Assembly (NCBI GenBank): GCA_016839665.1
Contig: JAEOTU010000054.1
Span: forward strand, 1-23,156
From: Candidatus Hodarchaeota archaeon
GTDB lineage: Archaea > Asgardarchaeota > Heimdallarchaeia > Hodarchaeales > Hodarchaeaceae
Reading direction: 5' to 3'
Length of the DNA: 23,156 bases
The position numbers and the translations under genes were made by a program. Shown one piece after another: positions 13,614 through 21,061 of this stretch. The notes beneath the pieces are model-generated. The model was not told where the DNA came from. It saw only the letters and a program-made list of their open reading frames with translations, and did no database searches. How positions within the stretch are numbered: position 1 is the first letter of the stretch; every line of letters starts with the position of its first letter.

Positions 13614-14615
13614 ATGGATAAAATCGTTGAATGTGTCCCTAATTTTTCAACTGTTGATCCTACTGTGATAGAAACCATAACTAATGCGATTGAAGCAGTT
13701 GAAAATACCATGTTGTTGAATGTAGAACCAGACGCAGATTATAATAGAGTGGTTGTGACCTTTGTTGGATCACCCGAAACAATAGGAGAAGCGGCTTTCC
13801 AAGGCATTATCAAGGCAACTGAATTAATTGATATGAGTAATCATAAAGGTGAGCATCCTAGAATCGGAGCAACCGACGTCTGCCCTTTCGTCCCAGTTAA
13901 GGGAGTATCAGATGAGGAATGCATCCAGATAGCTCGTCAAGTAGCTGAAAGAGTAGCTAATGAGTTGAAGGTTCCCACTTACTTATATGCAAAAGCAGCT
14001 ACTAATGAGGAAAGAGTAAGATTACCTAACATACGTGAAGGGGAGTATGAAGGCTTACCTCAAAAGATTGTTGATCCTAAATGGAAACCTGATTTTGGTG
14101 AGGCGGTATTCAATGAACGCTCTGGAGCTTATGTCATAGGAGTTAGAGATTTCCTAATAGCTTATAATGTGAACATCGACTCCGAAGATGTAGATATTGC
14201 AGTGGAAATAGGTCGTATTGTTAGAGAAAGTGGGTGGTGGGTGGAAAAAGATGGACAGAAAATCCGAGAACCTGGATTATTCAAAGGGATACAAGGAATG
14301 GGAGTTTCGCTCGAGAGACCTGATCGCAAATTGACGCAAATTTCTATGAATGTGATGAACTACAGACATTTAACGAAACCTCATGAAGTATTTGAGGAAA
14401 TTAAAAGATTAGCTGCTGAAAGAGGTGTAAAAGTAACTGGGAGTGAAATTGTTGGGTTGATTCCTCTCGAAGCTATTCTCATGGCTGGGAAATACTATGC
14501 ACCAGATGAAGAGAATCAAGATCAATTGGTTAAAATTGCCATCGATAACCTTGGGTTTAATGATCTTGATAAGTTCGTCCCCAAACAGAAAATAATTGAG
14601 TTGATGATAAAATGA
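13614..14615 (+). CDS. ftcD: Glutamate formimidoyltransferase
   Basis: A 333-residue stand-alone formiminotransferase domain. It moves the formimino group from N-formimino-L-glutamate to tetrahydrofolate, giving 5-formimino-THF (EC 2.1.2.5). The opening Lys-Ile-Val-Glu-Cys-Val-Pro-Asn-Phe-Ser is a family hallmark. The catalytic His is His81 in Gly-Glu-His-Pro-Arg-Ile-Gly-Ala-Thr-Asp (His82 in the mammalian enzyme). 'Asp-Ala-Asp-Tyr-Asn-Arg' and 'Arg-Glu-Ser-Gly-Trp-Trp' also fit. In animals this domain is fused to a cyclodeaminase; here the two are separate genes overlapping by four bases (ATGA), so they are translationally coupled. The gene opens a four-gene folate operon. No histidase, urocanase or imidazolonepropionase is in the window, so the source of formiminoglutamate is not shown. 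Confidence 0.95.
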   Translation: MDKIVECVPNFSTVDPTVIETITNAIEAVENTMLLNVEPDADYNRVVVTFVGSPETIGEAAFQGIIKATELIDMSNHKGEHPRIGATDVCPFVPVKGVSDEECIQIARQVAERVANELKVPTYLYAKAATNEERVRLPNIREGEYEGLPQKIVDPKWKPDFGEAVFNERSGAYVIGVRDFLIAYNVNIDSEDVDIAVEIGRIVRESGWWVEKDGQKIREPGLFKGIQGMGVSLERPDRKLTQISMNVMNYRHLTKPHEVFEEIKRLAAERGVKVTGSEIVGLIPLEAILMAGKYYAPDEENQDQLVKIAIDNLGFNDLDKFVPKQKIIELMIK

Positions 14616-15241
14616 CAGATAGCAATCTAGTTGAACTTACCGTATCAAAGTTTATTGAAGAAGTAGCATCGGACAAACCTGCGCCTGGAGGTGGAAGTGT
14701 GAGCGCTTTGGGTGGTGCATTGGGCGCTGCTTTAGCTGTGTTAGTTGGAAAAGCGACTATTGGGAAAGAAAAATTCAGAGATGTCCAAGAAGAAATGGAA
14801 CGTGTGGTTTCAAGAGGAACTGAACTTCACCAAACATTGAATAAATTAGTAGATGAAGACACTGAAGCCTTTAATCAAATCTTACAGGCCTATCGAATGC
14901 CCAAAGATGAACCAGAGGTTCGTTCTGCAGCAATTCAAGACGCGATAACACGAGCTGCCGAAGTTCCTCTACAGACCGCGAAGCTGAGTTTTGAGGCCTT
15001 AGACCTGATTCTAGCTGTAGCAGAGAGAGGAAATAAAAATGCTATTACTGATGCAGGTGTTGCTGCTTTATTTGCCGAATCAGCGGTAAGAGGAGCATTA
15101 TTCAACGTCAAAATCAACATGTTGAGCATTAAAGATGAAGAAGTAAAACAGAAATTTACAATTGATATTGAGGAAATGATGACTCAACTTGTTTCAAAAA
15201 GAGAAGCTATAATAAACGTTGTTGAAGCAGAACTCGCATAG
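14612..15241 (+). CDS. Formimino-THF cyclodeaminase / FchA-type methenyl-THF cyclohydrolase
   Basis: A 209-residue all-helical protein of the FTCD C-terminal domain family. The glycine-rich Pro-Ala-Pro-Gly-Gly-Gly-Ser-Val-Ser-Ala segment (23-32) is the signature, and the conserved Asp-Glu-Asp-Thr-Glu-Ala-Phe (residues 80-86) and Asn-Lys-Asn-Ala-Ile-Thr-Asp-Ala-Gly-Val-Ala (near 147-157) follow. Cyclodeaminase turns 5-formimino-THF into 5,10-methenyl-THF plus ammonia (EC 4.3.1.4). The same family includes FchA, a 5,10-methenyl-THF cyclohydrolase (EC 3.5.4.9) of similar length, so sequence alone leaves both activities open. The start overlaps the ftcD stop (ATGA), which favours the cyclodeaminase role. 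The altered FolD next door makes an additional or alternative cyclohydrolase role attractive (inference). Confidence 0.88.
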   Translation: MTDSNLVELTVSKFIEEVASDKPAPGGGSVSALGGALGAALAVLVGKATIGKEKFRDVQEEMERVVSRGTELHQTLNKLVDEDTEAFNQILQAYRMPKDEPEVRSAAIQDAITRAAEVPLQTAKLSFEALDLILAVAERGNKNAITDAGVAALFAESAVRGALFNVKINMLSIKDEEVKQKFTIDIEEMMTQLVSKREAIINVVEAELA

Positions 15242-15258
15242 AATGGCTTCTTACTGAA

Positions 15259-15278
15259 TCTTTGAATCAATTCAAAGA
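15259..15278 (+). promoter_or_regulatory. Hairpin in the leader of folD
   Basis: TCTTTGAAT (15259-15267) and ATTCAAAGA (15270-15278) are perfect 9-nt inverted repeats two bases apart. They lie between the cyclodeaminase stop and the folD SD (AGGAG, 15281-15285). No T-tract follows closely enough to make it a plain terminator; RNA processing, attenuation or SD masking are possible. Confidence 0.45.
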
Positions 15279-15295
15279 ATAGGAGTTTTTTCTTA

Positions 15296-16135
15296 TTGGT
15301 AACAATATTGGATGGAAAAGCTACTGCAAATGCATTAAAAGAAGAATTAAAGTTAAGAGTAAAGAAATTAAAACATCCCCCCACATTAAGCATAATTTAC
15401 GTAGGAACTGACTCAGCCTCTGCTGTTTATGCCAGAAATCAAGTCAAAACAAGTAAAGAGGTAGAAATATCCGCCAAGCTCCATCAATTCGATAAAATTT
15501 CAGATTTGGAGTTGTTTCAATTTATTTCAAAAGATTTGAAAGACGAAGATGGAATAATTGTACAATTACCACTTCCTAATGATATGAACGTTGAAAAAAT
15601 TCTAAGTGCAATTCGTCCAGATCAAGATGTTGATGGGTTACACTATACTAATATCGGTCGTCGTCTTCTTGGGCATGAAAATGTCTTTTGGCCAAGCACA
15701 CCGTTAGGATGCATCGAAATTCTAGATCACTATAATATTGAAATTGAGGGAAAACATGCTGTTGTTGTGGGGCGATCTAACGCAGTAGGACGACCACTGG
15801 CTACACTATTAGAAAAACGGAATGCTACAGTCACACAATGCCACTCCCGTAGTAAGCCACTATCCCGATACACCCTACTGGCTGATATTCTTGTTACTGC
15901 AATAGGTAAGGCAAAAATTATAACCTCAGATATGGTAAAGGATGGAGTTATTGTGATTGATATTGGCATGAACAGGGACGAAAACGGTAAATTGTGTGGG
16001 GATGTTGATTTTGAGAATACTAAAGAAAAGTGCAGTTATATCACTCCAGTTCCAGGTGGGATAGGGCCGTTGACGGTTGTAGAACTATTTACTAATACAA
16101 TTTTAGCTTCAGAGCGAAAACAGGCCGGAGACTAA
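15296..16135 (+). CDS. folD: FolD methylene-THF dehydrogenase, catalytic Lys replaced by Gln
   Basis: A 279-residue FolD. The family interconverts 5,10-methylene-THF and 5,10-methenyl-THF with NAD(P) (EC 1.5.1.5), and methenyl-THF and 10-formyl-THF (EC 3.5.4.9). Visible motifs are Val-Gln-Leu-Pro-Leu-Pro, Asp-Val-Asp-Gly-Leu-His, Pro-Ser-Thr-Pro-Leu-Gly, the NAD(P)-binding Val-Val-Gly-Arg-Ser-Asn-Ala-Val-Gly-Arg-Pro, Cys-His-Ser-Arg and Pro-Val-Pro-Gly-Gly-Ile-Gly-Pro-Leu-Thr. In the block Ala-Ser-Ala-Val-Tyr45-Ala-Arg-Asn-Gln49-Val-Lys51, the family's catalytic Lys (Lys54 in E. coli, Lys56 in human MTHFD1; four after Tyr) is Gln49 (codon CAA, 15440-15442). Lys51 matches a second, non-equivalent Lys. 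Dehydrogenase activity may remain, but cyclohydrolase activity is doubtful. The start is TTG with AGGAG ten bases upstream. Confidence 0.93.
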   Translation: MVTILDGKATANALKEELKLRVKKLKHPPTLSIIYVGTDSASAVYARNQVKTSKEVEISAKLHQFDKISDLELFQFISKDLKDEDGIIVQLPLPNDMNVEKILSAIRPDQDVDGLHYTNIGRRLLGHENVFWPSTPLGCIEILDHYNIEIEGKHAVVVGRSNAVGRPLATLLEKRNATVTQCHSRSKPLSRYTLLADILVTAIGKAKIITSDMVKDGVIVIDIGMNRDENGKLCGDVDFENTKEKCSYITPVPGGIGPLTVVELFTNTILASERKQAGD

Positions 16136-16163
16136 TACTGCAACGTATTGCGGGGTAACAAAA

Positions 16164-17840
16164 ATGAAGTCAAGTTTAGAGATAGCTCAAGAAGCAGCTC
16201 TAAAACCGATTACTGAGATTGCGAATCAATTCGGAATATTGACTGAAGAGCTTGAACCTTACGGGAAATTCATTGGAAAAATCGATTTGAGTATTCTAGA
16301 CCGCTTGAAAAATCGTCCCAATGGAAAGCTGGTTTTGGTTACTGGGATTACACCCACTCGTTATGGTGAGGGGAAGACTGTTCATACTATTGGAACAACC
16401 CAAGCTCTCAAACAGATAGGGGTGAATTCATGTTGTGTAATCCGCCAAGCATCAATGGGGCCAGTTTTTGGGGTTAAAGGGGGAGCAGCAGGTGGTGGAT
16501 ACTCACAAGTTCTCCCGATGGAAGATATTAATTTAGGGTTAACTGGTGATATTGATAGAGTAACCTCTGCTCATAACTTACTAGCAGCTATGATTGATAC
16601 ACACATTTTCAAGGGAAATGAACTTAACATTGATATTGAACAAATTTTTTGGAAACGAGTCGTCGACATGAATGATAGATCACTAAGAGACATAAAAATT
16701 GGACTTGGCGGACCACAGAACGGAATTCCTCGTAACTCAGGATTTGACATCACTGCAGCTTCAGAGGTAATGGCTATCTTAGCCTTAGCAAATGATATTG
16801 CTGATCTGCGGCAACGCTTAGGAAGAATAATTGTCGCAAGATCACAGGATGGAAAAACAATTAGTTCAGAAGATCTCCGAGCTGCAGGAGCGATGACTCT
16901 AATTTTGAAAAATGCGATTAAACCAAACTTAGTCCAAACTTATGAAGGTGCGCCCTGTTTTATTCATACTGGCCCATTCGCAAACATTGCGCATGGATGC
17001 TCAAGTATTATTGCTGATAAAATTGCTTTAAAGCTCACTGATGTTGTCTTAACTGAAGCTGGATTTGGTTCGGATCTAGGCGGTGAAAAATTCTTTAATA
17101 TTAAATGCAGAATAAGTGGTATCAATCCCAGTGCTGTTATCTTAGTCTGTAGCGTTCGTGCTATTAAAAGACATGGAGATATTGAAAAACTAGAATCAGG
17201 AACACCTAAAATATTAGAGGGTCTCAGAAGAGGATGTATGAACCTCTCCCATCATATTAAAAATATAGCCTCATTTGGTAAGCCAGTAATAGTAGCAATC
17301 AACGCCTTTGAAGGTGATCTATCAGAAGAATTAGAGATTATTGAGGAGGAGGCTCTTAAAGCTGGTGCATACGGTGCAACAATCACAAATCTATTTTCGA
17401 AAGGTGGAAAAGGAGGGATTGAGTTAGCTAAAATGTTAATGGAGGCGATTAAAACCGTCCCCAAACCTATCAATTATACTTATGACGTTGAGGAATCTAT
17501 TGAAGATAAAATAATCAAAATTGCCAAACAGTCGTATAACGCGTCTGGTGTTACTTTTTCAGAACAAGCTAAGGAAGACATTACTCGATGGATTGAACTT
17601 GAATATAATAAATTACCTATCTGTATTGCTAAAACTCAGATGAGTCTATCTGACAACCCTGATGTTGTAGGACGGCCATCAGATCATTTAATTTCAATAG
17701 ATGCTGTTCATCTATCAGCTGGAGCTGGATTCTTGTACCCAATTGCAGGAAAAATGGTAACTATGCCTGGTTTGCCCAAAAATCCCTCTGCTACGAATAT
17801 GGAATATTATCCAGATGGAAGAATAACAGGTTTGTTCTGA
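16164..17840 (+). CDS. fhs: Formate-tetrahydrofolate ligase
   Basis: A 558-residue formyl-THF synthetase: formate + ATP + THF give 10-formyl-THF + ADP + Pi, reversible (EC 6.3.4.3). The nucleotide loop is Thr63-Pro-Thr-Arg-Tyr-Gly-Glu-Gly-Lys71-Thr. It is followed by the signature 'Gly-Pro-Val-Phe-Gly-Val-Lys-Gly-Gly-Ala-Ala-Gly-Gly-Gly-Tyr-Ser-Gln-Val' (99-116), Pro-Met-Glu-Asp-Ile-Asn-Leu, then the folate-binding C-terminal part ending 'Met-Pro-Gly-Leu-Pro-Lys-x-Pro-Ser-Ala'. The length is normal. Small departures from the usual pattern are Arg-Gln-Ala-Ser for Arg-Glu/Gln-Pro-Ser and Leu-Gly-Leu-Thr-Gly-Asp for Leu-His-Phe-Thr-Gly-Asp. Run backwards at the end of this operon it would make ATP from 10-formyl-THF; run forwards it would charge formate. 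GGGGT upstream serves as SD. It is the last gene of the operon. Confidence 0.95.
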   Translation: MKSSLEIAQEAALKPITEIANQFGILTEELEPYGKFIGKIDLSILDRLKNRPNGKLVLVTGITPTRYGEGKTVHTIGTTQALKQIGVNSCCVIRQASMGPVFGVKGGAAGGGYSQVLPMEDINLGLTGDIDRVTSAHNLLAAMIDTHIFKGNELNIDIEQIFWKRVVDMNDRSLRDIKIGLGGPQNGIPRNSGFDITAASEVMAILALANDIADLRQRLGRIIVARSQDGKTISSEDLRAAGAMTLILKNAIKPNLVQTYEGAPCFIHTGPFANIAHGCSSIIADKIALKLTDVVLTEAGFGSDLGGEKFFNIKCRISGINPSAVILVCSVRAIKRHGDIEKLESGTPKILEGLRRGCMNLSHHIKNIASFGKPVIVAINAFEGDLSEELEIIEEEALKAGAYGATITNLFSKGGKGGIELAKMLMEAIKTVPKPINYTYDVEESIEDKIIKIAKQSYNASGVTFSEQAKEDITRWIELEYNKLPICIAKTQMSLSDNPDVVGRPSDHLISIDAVHLSAGAGFLYPIAGKMVTMPGLPKNPSATNMEYYPDGRITGLF

Positions 17841-17863
17841 GACTTTATTCTATAGAAATATCA

Positions 17864-17876
17864 AATAACGGTTATT
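17864..17876. promoter_or_regulatory. 13-bp palindrome between fhs and the methyltransferase gene
   Basis: AATAAC-G-GTTATT is a perfect 6-bp inverted repeat around one base, 51 nt before the methyltransferase ATG. It may be an operator or a weak terminator for fhs (no T-tract follows). Confidence 0.3.
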
Positions 17877-17926
17877 CAAGATACTGATTTAAAACTAAAA
17901 ATGATGAGGAAAGGGATAGAAAATAT

Positions 17927-18724
17927 ATGACTTTATCCATTAATGAAGTTTATAATGAAGATTGTCTTAAAGGATTGGATCAAATAGAACCTGAAATCGT
18001 TGATCTTTTGCTGACAGATCCTCCTTTTGGAATAGATTTCCATAAAGTGGGATCACAATATAATAGATTGCAAAGAGAGCTTGGTAGGGATTATATCGAA
18101 ATTCAAGAGGAGGATTATTATGAGTTCACCTTACAATGGCTTCAATCTGCTTGGAGGGCAATGAAACCAACTGCGAGTGGATTTATTTTTTCAGGTTGGA
18201 ACCGACTGGGTGATATTCTCAACGCTATAACTGAAATCGGATTTAGATTAGTTAATCATATTATATGGAAATACCAATTCGGGGTTTTTACCAAGAAGAA
18301 ATTTGTTTCAAGTCATTATCACATTCTGTATATTACAAAATTATCCGAAAAGAATGATCGTTTACGAACTTTCAATAGGATTCCAGAATTTTCTAGCTCC
18401 CCAGGCAAGCTTTATTTTGAGGATGTATGGAGAATTAACAGGGATTATCAGAAAGGTGGTGAAAAAACTCCTACGCGTCTTCCACTAGCAGTAACCGATA
18501 AATGTGTTCGAATAGGGAGTAATAAGGGTGATCTTGTTCTGGAACCCTTTTTAGGAAGTGGTTCTGTGGTTCTATCATGTATTCAATACAATAGACGTTT
18601 TATTGGATTTGAGATCTCGGAACCAATTTTTAATATTGCGAAAAACAGAATAAAGAAAGCGAAAGAGCAACTTGGTGAAAAAACTGACAATCTCGAAAGC
18701 TGGTTGAAGAAAACCAAGAAATAA
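17927..18724 (+). CDS. DNA methyltransferase, N6-adenine/N4-cytosine (beta class)
   Basis: A 265-residue amino-methyltransferase. Catalytic motif IV is Asp31-Pro-Pro-Phe-Gly, and the SAM-binding motif I (Glu206-Pro-Phe-Leu-Gly-Ser-Gly) comes after it, the order of the beta class. 'Lys-Thr-Pro-Thr-Arg-Leu-Pro-Leu-Ala-Val' before motif I and Arg-Arg-Phe-Ile-Gly-Phe-Glu-Ile after it fit the N6_N4_Mtase family. DPPF/DPPY favours adenine-N6 methylation, but N4-cytosine cannot be excluded. The target-recognition region is about residues 40-75 and 115-180. No restriction endonuclease lies on either side, so it looks like a solitary enzyme used for regulation or replication marking, or as protection against invaders. 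Codon use looks like its neighbours, giving no sign of recent transfer. It is flanked by fhs and an SDR gene. Confidence 0.88.
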   Translation: MTLSINEVYNEDCLKGLDQIEPEIVDLLLTDPPFGIDFHKVGSQYNRLQRELGRDYIEIQEEDYYEFTLQWLQSAWRAMKPTASGFIFSGWNRLGDILNAITEIGFRLVNHIIWKYQFGVFTKKKFVSSHYHILYITKLSEKNDRLRTFNRIPEFSSSPGKLYFEDVWRINRDYQKGGEKTPTRLPLAVTDKCVRIGSNKGDLVLEPFLGSGSVVLSCIQYNRRFIGFEISEPIFNIAKNRIKKAKEQLGEKTDNLESWLKKTKK

Positions 18725-18798
18725 TTCTTTTAAATCATCACAAAATTATTCTTTATTACTTTTTACATACCAAATGTCTTCTTTTATGGTGACAAAAA

Positions 18799-19812
18799 GT
18801 GGTTTATTTGATCACTGGCGGTACTGGACTGGTAGGAAGCTTTCTGGTAGAAATTTTGTCGAAAGACGACCAATACTTGAATAAAGAATGTCGAGTTATT
18901 GTACGTTCTGATGAGGATAAAGAAAAAATTGAGAAAATGGGCCTGAGCGCCGTCAAAGCCGACTTAAATAACATAGAGAGTTTAAAGACAGCTTTGAAAG
19001 ACGTCAACGCTGTCTTCAATTTTGCCGCTTTAGCCAGTGATTGGATAGGATGGGAAGAATTATATAAAGTGAATGTGGAGGGGATGAAGAATTTACTAGA
19101 GGCCTGCCTACATACCAACACTGATCCGTTCTTAGCTCATGTCAGTAGCACAGGAGTGTATGGACATTATATTCCTGACAGACCAATTGATGAGAGCTAT
19201 AAATTTAACCCTACCAATATCTATCAAAAGAGCAAATATTATCAAGAGAAAGCTATTTGGGAGGTTCATGGTGAATACGGTTGGCAGAACTTTGGTATTA
19301 TACGACCTCCTAGTGTTATTGGGCCTAGAGATATGAAAACGATGTATGGCATCTTTAAAGCCGTATATGAACGAAAATTCCCCATCTTCAATGATGGAAA
19401 ACCGTATCTAACATTCATTCATCCTGTTGACATGTGTTCGGCCTTATTGTTAATGGATAAAAAAAGAAACCAAGTAAAAGGTCAAGCATACAATTTGAAA
19501 TCATTTGAATGTCATTTAGGAGATTTCCTGAATTATATAGTTAAAAAAATCAATCCTCCCAAACCCCCTAAACATAGGAATTACCGTTTGGTCTATGCTA
19601 TTGCAATTCTCTCAGAAATATACGTTAAAATAACGGGAAAACATACCACTCTCAATCGTTATCGTGTCAGTAAATTTGGTCATTCCCGCCGATATATTGA
19701 TCAAAAGATTAAAGATGAATTAGGCTTCCAGCCCCAAAAAACTATGGAAATTACAATTGATGAATCACTAGAATGGTTGACTCAGCGTAATTTATTTCCC
19801 CCCAACCATTAG
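18799..19812 (+). CDS. NAD(P)-dependent epimerase/dehydrogenase (extended SDR, 3-beta-HSD-like)
   Basis: A 337-residue extended short-chain dehydrogenase/reductase. The nucleotide-binding Thr-Gly7-Gly-Thr-Gly10-Leu-Val-Gly13 opens the Rossmann fold. Ala-Asp-Leu (54-56), Asn-Phe-Ala-Ala-Leu-Ala (74-79), Ser-Ser-Thr (116-118) and the catalytic Tyr142-Gln-Lys-Ser-Lys146 follow, with Ile-Ile-Arg-Pro-Pro-Ser-Val-Ile-Gly-Pro after them. The 'Asn-Val-Glu-Gly-Met-Lys-Asn-Leu-Leu-Glu-Ala-Cys' helix and the overall layout resemble 3-beta-hydroxysteroid dehydrogenase/sugar epimerase relatives. The substrate may be a nucleotide sugar or a lipid intermediate; this cannot be decided here. The C-terminal third (about 240-310) has a hydrophobic stretch that might meet membrane. 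The start is GTG, with GGTGA (18788-18792) seven bases upstream. It lies 15 nt before the response-regulator gene. Confidence 0.85.
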   Translation: MVYLITGGTGLVGSFLVEILSKDDQYLNKECRVIVRSDEDKEKIEKMGLSAVKADLNNIESLKTALKDVNAVFNFAALASDWIGWEELYKVNVEGMKNLLEACLHTNTDPFLAHVSSTGVYGHYIPDRPIDESYKFNPTNIYQKSKYYQEKAIWEVHGEYGWQNFGIIRPPSVIGPRDMKTMYGIFKAVYERKFPIFNDGKPYLTFIHPVDMCSALLLMDKKRNQVKGQAYNLKSFECHLGDFLNYIVKKINPPKPPKHRNYRLVYAIAILSEIYVKITGKHTTLNRYRVSKFGHSRRYIDQKIKDELGFQPQKTMEITIDESLEWLTQRNLFPPNH

Positions 19813-19827
19813 TTAAAGGTATTGTCG

Positions 19828-20730
19828 ATGTCTTCTGAAGATGATGATCCAATTGTTGATGCAAGAGTGTTATTGATAGAAGATACACGCGACCATCAAT
19901 TCCTTATTATCAAACGATTGAGTAAAATTGGATTAAAGCGTGTCATCGTTTGTGAAACAGGGGAATTAGGATTAGAAAAAATTAGATCAGATAATTACGA
20001 TCTAGTATTAGTAGATTACGTACTTCCCGGTAAATCAGGATTAGAAGTAATAGAAGAAATTAAGCGGATAAGTCCTGAAATCCCTATTGTAATGATCACT
20101 GGTTTAGGATCTGAAAAAATCGCTGTGCAAGCTATGAAGCTTGGGATTAAAGATTATTTGACGAAAGAAGAATTCTTTACAAATCCCAATCTTAGACAGA
20201 TTATTACTCCGATTTTGTTAGAACATCGCGCTCAACAAGAAATGGCTCTTACTAAACGTTTAAAGGCAAATCCTGATTTACTTTCGATTTCAGTCTATAA
20301 ATTTGGTCAATTTGGCCCAGAACCATTTGTAACATCCCCCCTCCCTTTTGAAGATTCCATCTCATCGCGAGAAAAAGAAAATTTTCTTATAAAAATAGGT
20401 ACCCACTATTTTTCGGCAACTGGGGCGGGACACGCATACTCACAAGGATTGTTTGAGCTTCCTGTTCCAGATTATGACAAATATCGTGGATTAGTCTTTG
20501 GATTTCGGATGACAGAAAAGAATCATCTAGATGAACGAATAAGAAGAAGTGGAGGGAAAAACTATGGTTTGATCGTCATAATTTTCCCAGTGTTTTTCCG
20601 ATCCATTCTTCCTAACCGGTCAATTATTGAGAAAAGATTGGATGAATTGCTTTCCGTCTATTCAGACATGGAAGAATTAGATGAACACTTTATAACTCGT
20701 GCTAAGAATATTTTTTTCGAGATTCAGTAA
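19828..20730 (+). CDS. Response regulator: receiver domain plus unrecognised C-terminal domain
   Basis: Numbering is from an in-frame TTG at 19822; the ATG at 19828 (residue 3) sits seven bases behind AAAGGT and is preferred. Residues 14-135 are a complete CheY-type receiver: acidic pair Glu20-Asp21, phospho-acceptor Asp65, Thr93 and Lys115, so phosphorylation should work. Residues about 150-302 are not a DNA-binding, GGDEF or HisKA output. They start with a strand and turn 'Tyr-Lys-Phe-Gly-Gln-Phe-Gly-Pro-Glu-Pro', then 'Lys-Ile-Gly-Thr-His-Tyr-Phe-Ser-Ala-Thr-Gly-Ala-Gly', 'Gly-Leu-Phe-Glu-Leu-Pro-Val-Pro', a long strand pair and a terminal helix. The alternating beta/alpha order could be a longin- or roadblock-like small domain, which Asgard genomes hold in numbers, but I cannot confirm this. 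It is probably cotranscribed with the SDR gene, and no kinase is adjacent. Confidence 0.9.
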   Translation: MSSEDDDPIVDARVLLIEDTRDHQFLIIKRLSKIGLKRVIVCETGELGLEKIRSDNYDLVLVDYVLPGKSGLEVIEEIKRISPEIPIVMITGLGSEKIAVQAMKLGIKDYLTKEEFFTNPNLRQIITPILLEHRAQQEMALTKRLKANPDLLSISVYKFGQFGPEPFVTSPLPFEDSISSREKENFLIKIGTHYFSATGAGHAYSQGLFELPVPDYDKYRGLVFGFRMTEKNHLDERIRRSGGKNYGLIVIIFPVFFRSILPNRSIIEKRLDELLSVYSDMEELDEHFITRAKNIFFEIQ

Positions 20731-21061
20731 TCTCAATCATTTTCTTGGTATAAAACTATTTTATTTGATGAAATATTCTTTATGTGAATTATCTCTTCTT
20801 TTGGTAGTTCTTATCAATCTAGATGGTTTCGAAAAAAGGAAACCTAGGAATATAAACAGAATGCAACCAAGGTATGTTATCTCAGATTATATCACATTGG
20901 TCTATGAATTAGCAATATAACTTCGAGTAGTTATTTTTTAATGATTTTAGAGCATGAAAGGGTCAAAAAGGCCATATTATCTAGCATTAAAATGCTTAAT
21001 TTTTAGACTATAAACAAAGTGAAAATGAAATTTACAGTAAATTGATACGGAGAAACTTAAA
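20731..21061. other. Intergenic region before the surface-protein gene
   Basis: About 330 nt. A 5-bp hairpin (AGCAT-TAAA-ATGCT, 20983-20996) followed by TAATTTTT may be a weak terminator. CTATAAAC at 21008-21015 is a plausible TATA box for the next gene, about 50 nt before its ATG, and GGAG (21049-21052) is its SD. A 50-codon ATG frame from 20768 has no SD and no recognisable sequence, so I do not call it. Confidence 0.45.

Noticed and set aside
17927..18724. Restriction-modification or other defence island around the methyltransferase
   Set aside because: Neighbours are fhs and an SDR gene; no nuclease, helicase or toxin gene is present.
20768..20920. 50-codon plus-strand frame after the response regulator
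   Set aside because: No SD, no recognisable motif, and the composition is that of the surrounding A+T-rich gap.
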